Assembly: GCA_964612995.1 (NCBI GenBank)
Contig: CAZTGE010000022.1
Coordinates: forward strand, 1 to 39,683
DNA from: SLQH01 sp964612995
GTDB lineage: Bacteria > Planctomycetota > UBA11346
Reading direction: 5' to 3'
DNA length: 39,683 nucleotides
Shown: in pieces, positions 34,681 to 39,683 of the stretch
How positions within the stretch are numbered: the stretch's first letter is position 1
How the letters are laid out: each line of letters opens with the position of its first letter
Notes under the pieces: generated by a model
The model's database searches: none
Seen by the model: only the letters and a program-made list of their open reading frames with translations
Told to the model about the DNA's origin: nothing
Position numbers and translations under genes: made by a program

Positions 34681-34986
34681 TCAACCGATCTCGACCACCT
34701 CGACGGCGGTCTGTTCGTGGCGCCCACCGACCCGCCGACGGCTGTCCTTGCGGCGGCGGAAGGTGCCGGCGATGACCTTGGGGCCGCGCTGATGGCGCAG
34801 CACCTTGAGCACGGCCTTCCTGCCGTCCAGGCGCGGGGCGCCGACCTCGACCGAGTCGCCATCGCAGACGAACAGGACGGGGGCCTCGATGGTGCTGCCG
34901 GGCTCGGCAGCGGCGCGGTCCAGGACCAGGCGCTGGCCCGGCGCGACCCGATACTGACGCCCGCGATCTTCGATGATGGCGTACAT
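34681..34986 (-). CDS. rplU: 50S ribosomal protein L21
   Basis: A 101-residue protein of normal L21 length. The opening MYAIIEDRGRQYRVAPGQ is diagnostic and is followed by PVLFVCDGDSVEVGAP and the basic rRNA-binding LRHQRGPKVIAGTFRRRKDS. The end, RVGGRHEQTAVEVVEI, matches the usual HRQ-x-x-T-x-V-x-I tail. It binds 23S rRNA near helix 46. The start ATG at 34984-34986 has AGAGAGGA 8 nt upstream. In most bacteria rpmA (L27) follows immediately; here the next gene is the DUF2225-like protein after a hairpin, so L27 must be elsewhere. The promoter is at 35061-35088. Confidence 0.95.
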   Translation of the reverse strand: MYAIIEDRGRQYRVAPGQRLVLDRAAAEPGSTIEAPVLFVCDGDSVEVGAPRLDGRKAVLKVLRHQRGPKVIAGTFRRRKDSRRRVGGRHEQTAVEVVEIG

Positions 34987-35060
34987 GGCTATATCCTCTC
35001 TGGTCGACGCGACACCGCCGCGATCCGGCGAACCTCTCTGCCGGCGCCGGCGGGGCGCGG

Positions 35061-35088
35061 TTTGTAGCAGCCTTCGGCCGGCTGACAA
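35061..35088 (-). promoter_or_regulatory. Promoter of rplU
   Basis: On the minus strand TTGTCA (35083-35088), 16 bp, then TACAAA (35061-35066) matches consensus at five and four positions. The predicted start is near 35054, giving a leader of about 68 nt that contains the 12-bp palindrome GCCGGCGCCGGC (35040-35051). The inverted-repeat element copy B begins only 20 bp upstream of the -35 box. Confidence 0.55.
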
Positions 35089-35097
35089 GCAGGTTGT

Positions 35098-35283
35098 CGT
35101 GCAGGGCCCAGGGCAACTCAAAGCTCGCACATGAGGGCCATGCCTCGCCTCCACCTGCGTCACTACGACCCAAGCACAAAAGAGAGCCGGGCGGTTTGAC
35201 GCAGGTGGAGGCGACGCAAGGCATGCCGACCTGGGGATCGGCGCTCCCGGAGGCGAGCTTTGGGTCGCCCTGCGTGCAGGGCC
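35098..35283. mobile_element. MITE-like element copy B (long form) with 11-bp target duplication
   Basis: The element proper is 35109-35272 (164 bp). Ends CAGGGC and GCCCTG lie in 20-bp terminal inverted repeats (35109-35128, 35253-35272; 18 of 20 match). They are flanked directly by the perfect 11-bp direct repeat CGTGCAGGGCC (35098-35108, 35273-35283). Inside, TCGCCTCCACCTGCGTCA (35145-35162) is perfectly inverted at 35197-35214. The element has no gene of its own, so it would need a transposase in trans. CAGGG ends and duplications of about 8-11 bp recall ISAs1-type transposons, an assignment from memory that needs checking. It lies between the LysR gene and the rplU promoter. Confidence 0.75.
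35145..35227. repeat. Inner palindrome of copy B (absent from copy A)
   Basis: An 83-bp segment with an 18-bp perfect inverted repeat separated by a 34-nt A-rich loop. It is bounded by the direct repeat CATGCC (35139-35144 and 35222-35227). Copy A has a single CATGCC and nothing between. Copy C also has the left inner arm, so the long form is probably ancestral and copy A arose by deletion between CATGCC repeats. Insertion into the short form is the alternative. Confidence 0.7.
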
Positions 35284-35299
35284 AGGGCGCGTTCGCGCC

Positions 35300-36196
35300 T
35301 CAGCCGGCCCCCGCCGCTGCGCTGACCAGGGCGGCGAGCAGCGGATTGGGGAAGCGCCGGGGCCGGGTGATGGCGCAGAACGATTCGACCAGCCCCGACA
35401 ACGGGGCGACCTCCTGCAACAGCCCTGTCTCCAGCTCGTCCTTGACCACGATCGGCGGTACCACCGCCAGACCCACCCGTTCGCGCGCCAACAGCCGCAG
35501 CATGGCCATGTCGTCGACCTCGGCCGCCACGGTCGGCCGCACGCCGAGGCGATCGACCAGGGCGTCGAACCCGAGCCGGATGCTGCTGGTCGCTGTTGGG
35601 AGCAACAGCGGCTCACGCGCGAGGATGGTCGCGAGCTCGTCGCCGGTGGCGGCGAGCCGCGGCGAGCCGATCAGGCCGACCGGCTGCTCGGCCAGCGCGT
35701 GCGCGACCCAGTCGGCGCCCGGCTCGCGAGCCGGAACCACATTGGCCAGCAACACGTCGATGCGATGGCTCTCCAGCGCCCCGATCAGCTCGCCCAGCGC
35801 CCCGGAACGGATGTCGATCGCCACGTCGGCCCGGCCGAGCACCGGTGCGAGGAAATCGAGTTGGAAGTTGCGCGACAGCGTGGCCAGGGCCCCCACCCGC
35901 AGCACCGTCCGCGCGCGCTCGTCGTGCCCGTCGAGGGTGTCGACCAGCTCCTCGCCAACGGCGAAGATGGCGTCGGCGTGGTCGAGGGCGATGCGTCCGG
36001 CCTCGGTCAACACCAGACGCTTGCCCCGGCGTTCGAACAAGGGATGGCCCAGCTGGCGCTCCAACTGCTGGACCTGAACCGATACCGCCGACTGCGAGAC
36101 GTGCAGCAGGCCGGCGGCACGGGTCAGGGTCCCGGCGTGGGCCACCGCCCAGAAGTAGCGCAGATGATGGTAGTTCAGCCGCCCCGCCTGGTCCAT
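35300..36196 (-). CDS. LysR-family transcriptional regulator (NhaR-like)
   Basis: A 298-residue LysR regulator. The N-terminal winged helix-turn-helix is LNYHHLRYFWAVAHAGTLTRAAGLLHVSQSAVSVQVQQLERQLG (8-51, helix-turn-helix near 24-43), the form typical of NhaR-type members. The periplasmic-binding-protein-like effector domain (about 93-290) starts LRVGALATLSRNF. The start ATG at 36194-36196 has GGGAGG at 7 nt; the frame is open upstream to 36832 but overlaps the divergent gene. It is divergent from an OFA-type transporter with 156 bp between starts, which is the classical LysR arrangement, so it probably controls that transporter. The co-inducer is unknown, and the resemblance to NhaR does not prove a sodium response. 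Confidence 0.92.
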   Translation of the reverse strand: MDQAGRLNYHHLRYFWAVAHAGTLTRAAGLLHVSQSAVSVQVQQLERQLGHPLFERRGKRLVLTEAGRIALDHADAIFAVGEELVDTLDGHDERARTVLRVGALATLSRNFQLDFLAPVLGRADVAIDIRSGALGELIGALESHRIDVLLANVVPAREPGADWVAHALAEQPVGLIGSPRLAATGDELATILAREPLLLPTATSSIRLGFDALVDRLGVRPTVAAEVDDMAMLRLLARERVGLAVVPPIVVKDELETGLLQEVAPLSGLVESFCAITRPRRFPNPLLAALVSAAAGAG

Positions 36197-36240
36197 TCCG
36201 CGCCTCCCGTCCCTGCGAGCCGACCGCCCGCCGGACCTGT

Positions 36241-36257
36241 GTTCTATGAAACAGAAC
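36241..36257. promoter_or_regulatory. LysR-type operator candidate
   Basis: GTTCT-N7-AGAAC (36241-36257) is a dyad containing the T-N11-A spacing of LysR binding sites. It lies 45 bp into the 156-bp divergent gap and about 45 bp upstream of the candidate -10 box of the transporter gene. That position suits a recognition-binding site for the neighbouring regulator. Confidence 0.5.
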
Positions 36258-36278
36258 GGAATGATCCACCTATTGTGC

Positions 36279-36307
36279 TTACCTTGAATAATGGGGGGGT
36301 CTATAAG
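36279..36307 (+). promoter_or_regulatory. Promoter candidate of the OFA-type transporter gene
   Basis: TATAAG (36302-36307) is a strong -10 box. At 17 bp upstream the -35 region is only TTACCT (36279-36284), a poor match, as expected for a promoter that needs an activator. The LysR-type dyad lies just upstream. The run of seven G (36293-36299) falls in the spacer. Confidence 0.4.
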
Positions 36308-36352
36308 CCGCCAGGGAAGGGCGACCGCACATCGCTGCCGGGGAAACTGCAC

Positions 36353-37531
36353 ATGCGCTATCTCGTCCTCGTCGGGGCGATCGTGATCCAGATCTGCCTC
36401 GGCGGGCTCTACGCCTGGAGCGTGTTCGTGGAACCCCTGAAACGGGACCACAGCCTGAGCGTGGCCCAGACCCAACTGATATTCGGCTGCCTGATCGCCA
36501 CCTTCACCATCTCGATGGTCTTCGCCGGCAAACTGCTGCCCCGGCTCGGCCCGCGCCTGCTCGCGGTGCTCTCGGGCGCCCTGTTCACCGCCGGCTACCT
36601 CGTCGCCGCGGCCTCCGGCGGCGCGTTCCCGCTGCTGTTCCTCGGCATCGCGGTGCTCTCGGGCATCGCCACCGGCTTCGGCTATGTGGTCCCCCTGACC
36701 ACCTGCATGCGCTGGTTCCCCCACCACCGCGGGCTGATCACCGGCATCGCCATGGCCGGCTTCGGCGGCGGCGCAGTGCTGTTGTCCAACGTGGCCAAGG
36801 TACTGCTCGGCGGCGGGCTCGACGTGCTGCAACTGTTCGGCTGGGTCGGCCTGGTCTACGGCGGCGCGATCCTGCTCGCCGCGTTGGCCATGCGCGCACC
36901 GGCACCAACGCCGGATCCCCGCAGCGCGCCGGCCACGGCCATCGTCGTGCTGCTCAAGGAACCGTTCTTCATCGCCCTGTGCGTGGGCATGTTCTGCGGC
37001 ACCTTCGCCGGCCTGCTGGTCATCGGCAATCTCAAGCCGCTGCTGCTCTCATACGGCGTAAGTGAGACTGCGGCCACCTTGAGCATCAGCGCCTTCGCGG
37101 TCGGCAACTTCGCCGGCCGCATCACCTGGGGCTGGGCCGCCGATCGCTATGATACCGGCATCATCCCGGTGACCCTCGGCGCGCTGGCCGCGGCCCTGGC
37201 GCTGCTGCACTTCGCCGCCCACACCCAGGCGGGAGCGACGGGCATCGCGCTGGCCATCGGCTTCGGTTTCGGCGCCTGCTTCGTGATCTACGCCGCCCAG
37301 GTCGCCCGCCGATACGGAGCGGACCGGGTCGGGAGCACCTATCCTTTTGTCTTCCTCGCCTACGGCGTGGCCGGCATCGCCGGCCCGCCGCTCGGCGGCT
37401 GGCTCTATGACTCCTCCGGCGGCTACGCGATGGCGATCGGGGTGAGCATCGCCCTGGTGCTCGCTGGTGGGATCGGAACAGCAGCGTTGCTGTATGGGCC
37501 GGCCGGCCAGCGCTGCCTGGCGCGCGGCTGA
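36353..37531 (+). CDS. MFS transporter of the oxalate/formate antiporter (OFA) family
   Basis: A 392-residue inner-membrane carrier with 12 predicted helices. The opening RYLVLVGAIVIQICLGGLYAWSVFVEPL is characteristic of the OFA family, as are GFGYVVPLTTCMRWFPHHRGL between helices 4 and 5 and GRITWGWAADRYD in the second half. OFA members exchange or take up small carboxylates such as oxalate, formate or lactate; the substrate here is not known. The start ATG at 36353 precedes the first helix; the open frame extends far upstream only because it is antisense to the LysR gene. The stop codon lies within the terminator hairpin at 37521-37542. Confidence 0.9.
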   Translation: MRYLVLVGAIVIQICLGGLYAWSVFVEPLKRDHSLSVAQTQLIFGCLIATFTISMVFAGKLLPRLGPRLLAVLSGALFTAGYLVAAASGGAFPLLFLGIAVLSGIATGFGYVVPLTTCMRWFPHHRGLITGIAMAGFGGGAVLLSNVAKVLLGGGLDVLQLFGWVGLVYGGAILLAALAMRAPAPTPDPRSAPATAIVVLLKEPFFIALCVGMFCGTFAGLLVIGNLKPLLLSYGVSETAATLSISAFAVGNFAGRITWGWAADRYDTGIIPVTLGALAAALALLHFAAHTQAGATGIALAIGFGFGACFVIYAAQVARRYGADRVGSTYPFVFLAYGVAGIAGPPLGGWLYDSSGGYAMAIGVSIALVLAGGIGTAALLYGPAGQRCLARG

Positions 37532-37542
37532 GAAGCCGCGCG
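37521..37542. terminator. Compact stem-loop between convergent transporter and RNase genes
   Basis: CGCGCGGCT and AGCCGCGCG form a perfect 9-bp stem with loop GAGA. The transporter's TGA stop (37529-37531) is inside the stem and loop, and the RNase stop is 11 bp beyond, so one hairpin probably serves both strands. There is no T tract. Confidence 0.6.
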
Positions 37543-37552
37543 CCGCCCCGGC

Positions 37553-39364
37553 TCAGCGCCGGGTGAACAGCAGCTGACGCAGGACTGCGGCTTCTTCCCA
37601 TACCGTCGGGGCGTGCACGGGTGCCGGACCCGCCGCGGCCGCGCTCTGACCACTGCCCGGCCGCTTCGGCCCGGCATCGATGCCACTGTTGGTCGCGCCG
37701 CTGGCAGCGGCGTGACCACTCTGCCGCGGCGAGCTCTCGCTCAGGCCTCCGGCCGCCGCTTCGCGCAGCTCGCGCTCCAGCTGGGCCGGCTTGGTCTTGA
37801 GCAGCTCCTTGGCCTCGGCGATGGCCTTGGCCTTCTGCTCGAGCAAGGGCGCGAGCAGCGAGGGACGCACCGGCTCGTCATCGCTGCGCCGACGCCGACC
37901 GCGACCACGACGCCGGGTGACGCCGGAGATGCGGAAGATCCGGGTGTGGAGCTGGGGATCGGCCACCACCTCGATGCGGCAGTCGCTCTCCTCCTCCATC
38001 CGCGCCAGCTCCTTGCGACGGATGTTGCCGACATGGCTGGCCATGTCCGGCGGGACCACGATCTTGAGCCGCTGCAGGCTGCGCCGGGCCAGCTCCTGCC
38101 GCAACGCACGCATGCATTCGATCTCGAAGGTCTCCGGCGTCTTGACCACCCCGGTGCCCGAGCAGTAGTGGCAGTCGTCGTGCGAGACCAGGCGATGGCT
38201 CGGGCGGGTGCGCTGGCGGGTCATCTCGACCAGCCCGAAACGCGACATCGGCGCGACGTGGGTCCGGGCCTTATCGCCGAGCAAGGCCTTGCGCAGCGCG
38301 AGCTGGACCAGGCGCTGGTGCTCGCGGTTCTCCATGTCGATGAAGTCGATGATGATCAGCCCGCCGAGGTCGCGCAGCTTGAGCTGCTCGGCGATGACCG
38401 CGGCCGCCTGAAGGTTGGTGTTGACCGCGGTCTCGGCCACGTCGGCGCCTTCACGGCTACGCGAGGAGTTGACATCGATCGACACCAGCGCCTCGGTCTG
38501 CTCGATGACGATGTTGCCGCCGGAGGGCAGCTCCACCTTGCGATCGAAGACCGTGGCCAGGCGCTCCTCGACACCGTAGTAGGCGAAGATCGGCAGCTCC
38601 TCGCGGTGCAGCTTGATCGCTTTGCTGACCTCGGGCATGAACACCTGGGCGAAGGCCCGGGCCTCATCGTAGAGATCCTCCTGGTCGATGATCACCGACT
38701 CGACGTCGCCGGGTACCTGATCGCGCAGGGTGCGCAGGATCACGTCGGCCTCCTGGTAGAGGCAGGACGGCGCCTTGACCTTGCCGCTGCGATCGTCGAT
38801 GTCCTTCCACAACCGGGTGAGGTATTCGAAGTCGAGTCGGATCTCGTCGTCGCTGCATTCCTCGGCCGCGGTGCGCACGATCACGCCGAAGCCCTCCGGC
38901 ACGTCGAGCCCGGCGACCACCGACTTGAGGCGGCGGCGCTCGGCCGGGTCCTCGACCCGCTTGGAGATGCCGCCGTTGCGGCCGTTGTCACGCACCAGCA
39001 CCAGGCAGCGGCCGGCCAGCGAGATGTAGGTGGTCAGGCAGGGGCCCTTGTCGCGAATCGCCTCCTTGGTGATCTGGACCACGATCTCCTGCCCCGGCTT
39101 GAGCACCTTGTCGATCGGCTTGTCCTTCTTGTCGTGCTGCACGTCATCGATGTGCAGGAAGCCGTTCTTGCCGTTGCCCAGGTCGATGAAAGCGGCGTCG
39201 AGACTGCGCTCGACGTTGGCGACCTTGGCCTTGTAGATGTCACCGAGGTGCTGGGCGTCTTCGGCGGTGCGTTCGTGGATCACCGCCTCGAGGGTCCCAT
39301 CGCGGATCACGCCGACCCGCATCTCCTGGTCATCGAGCACGTTCATCAGTACGTACACGCTCAT
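37553..39364 (-). CDS. rng: Ribonuclease E/G family endoribonuclease
   Basis: A 603-residue endoribonuclease that cuts single-stranded AU-rich RNA and functions in rRNA maturation and mRNA decay. Order: N-terminal strand (MSVYVLMNVLDDQEMRVGV), S1 domain (about 38-125, GDIYKAKVANVERSLDAAFIDLG), 5'-sensor/RNase H-like part, then the DNase I-like catalytic core. The core holds Mg-binding aspartates in SIDVNSSRSREG (about 296) and IIIDFIDM (about 340). The zinc-link CHYCSGTG (about 397-404) follows. An Arg-rich segment (RRRGRGRRRRSDD) and a 100-residue Ala-rich tail lack the long RNase E scaffold, so RNase G naming is reasonable but loose. The start ATG at 39362-39364 has GGAGGAGA 8 nt upstream. 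Confidence 0.93.
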   Translation of the reverse strand: MSVYVLMNVLDDQEMRVGVIRDGTLEAVIHERTAEDAQHLGDIYKAKVANVERSLDAAFIDLGNGKNGFLHIDDVQHDKKDKPIDKVLKPGQEIVVQITKEAIRDKGPCLTTYISLAGRCLVLVRDNGRNGGISKRVEDPAERRRLKSVVAGLDVPEGFGVIVRTAAEECSDDEIRLDFEYLTRLWKDIDDRSGKVKAPSCLYQEADVILRTLRDQVPGDVESVIIDQEDLYDEARAFAQVFMPEVSKAIKLHREELPIFAYYGVEERLATVFDRKVELPSGGNIVIEQTEALVSIDVNSSRSREGADVAETAVNTNLQAAAVIAEQLKLRDLGGLIIIDFIDMENREHQRLVQLALRKALLGDKARTHVAPMSRFGLVEMTRQRTRPSHRLVSHDDCHYCSGTGVVKTPETFEIECMRALRQELARRSLQRLKIVVPPDMASHVGNIRRKELARMEEESDCRIEVVADPQLHTRIFRISGVTRRRGRGRRRRSDDEPVRPSLLAPLLEQKAKAIAEAKELLKTKPAQLERELREAAAGGLSESSPRQSGHAAASGATNSGIDAGPKRPGSGQSAAAAGPAPVHAPTVWEEAAVLRQLLFTRR

Positions 39365-39603
39365 TGTTCTTCTCCTCCGGAGGCACGCCGGCCCCACGGT
39401 CTACAGCGCAACGGCCGTCGACACCTCGGTGCCACGGCGCTGCGCGGTTCCTGCTGTGTTGATTGGCTGGAGGAAATCCACAGCGAGATTCCCGTCCTCG
39501 GGACGCTCGACCCCGAGGGGGAGCGGTCCCGCACCGCGACGCGGCGCCAGCCACCGGCCAGCCGGTGACATCTTGCTTGTACCACCGAGACGCGACCTGT
39601 CGA
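39365..39603 (-). promoter_or_regulatory. Promoter and long structured leader of the RNase E/G gene
   Basis: On the minus strand TCGACA (39598-39603), 16 bp, then TACAAG (39576-39581) predicts a start near 39569, leaving about 205 nt before the ATG. The first transcribed bases would form CACCGG-ccag-CCGGTG (39552-39567), a 5'-terminal hairpin. A second stem, CCTCGGG/CCCGAGG, lies at about 39495-39520. RNase E of Escherichia coli controls its own mRNA through a long 5' leader, and a similar role is inferred here. I see no gene in this stretch. Confidence 0.4.
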
Positions 39604-39625
39604 GTCCGTAACCGCCTCAGAGGCC

Positions 39626-39683
39626 GAAGGCGACTCAAAGCTCGCAAATGAGGGCCATGCCTCGCCTCCACCTGCGTCACCAT
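39626..39683. repeat. MITE-like element copy C (cut by window end)
   Basis: The left terminal arm AAGGCGACTCAAAGCTCGC (from 39627) continues through ATGAGGGCCATGCC into the inner arm TCGCCTCCACCTGCGTCA, matching copy B nearly base for base up to the end of the window. Copy C therefore has the long form. Its right end and target duplication lie outside. It begins 22 bp upstream of the candidate -35 box of the RNase gene, similar to the position of copy B relative to rplU. Confidence 0.75.

Noticed and set aside
37613..39568. 651-codon plus-strand open frame opposite the RNase gene
   Set aside because: Antisense shadow with repetitive Leu/Asp/Val composition.
39330..39683. Open frame beginning VTQVEARHGPHLRALS and a similar one near 35150
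   Set aside because: These are translations of the inverted-repeat elements, conserved only because the DNA repeat is conserved.

Overview
The window is GC-rich (roughly two-thirds G+C by eye), tightly packed Gram-negative chromosomal DNA. Secretin and type IV pilus genes, a lipoprotein and many Sec signal peptides point to a diderm. Giant surface/periplasmic proteins (C25-like protease with tandem-95, PKD and malectin modules; heparinase-like enzyme; alpha-2-macroglobulin), a degenerate ECF-like sigma factor next to a TPR-like protein, and a protein whose C-terminus resembles the prepilin-like modules common in the PVC group all suggest Planctomycetota or a relative. This placement is inference; no rRNA is present.

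Layout. (1) 1-2308, minus strand: tRNA-Pro(TGG), an 81-bp MITE-like copy, a STAS protein, a family 2 glycosyltransferase whose Shine-Dalgarno lies in a 190-bp hairpin-rich element, and a PrmA-like methyltransferase remnant with an in-frame TAG. (2) 2501-3584: a divergent pair, an Ala/Glu-rich membrane protein and a C39-like lipoprotein. (3) 3742-9754, minus: HEAT protein, C25-like modular protease and heparinase-like enzyme, probably one transcription unit for extracellular degradation. (4) 10141-18722, plus: an unusual sigma-54 activator, then a 2032-residue alpha-2-macroglobulin with a CTEQ thioester. (5) 19011-22858, minus: pilN-pilO-pilP-pilQ-like operon with its own promoter. (6) 23032-31647, minus: alaS-ptsI-galK-ykgJ-ECF sigma-TPR, mostly with ATGA overlaps. 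(7) 31878-34986, minus: rplU, a DUF2225-like protein, holB. (8) 35300-37531: a NhaR-like LysR regulator divergent from an OFA-type MFS transporter. (9) 37553-39364, minus: RNase E/G behind a leader of about 200 nt.

The genes fall into housekeeping blocks (translation, replication clamp loading, RNA decay), a pilus assembly block, and an accessory block of exported proteins (3742-18722) that reads as polymer/protein attack combined with broad protease trapping.

The most novel-looking non-genic signal is a family of small inverted-repeat elements (138-218, 35109-35272, 39626-end) with CAGGGC-type ends. Two copies are flanked by 8- and 11-bp direct repeats, one holds a nested 18-bp palindrome, and two sit just upstream of the rplU and rng promoters. 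A second, unrelated hairpin array lies at 1534-1723. No CRISPR array, rRNA, integrase or intact transposase was seen.
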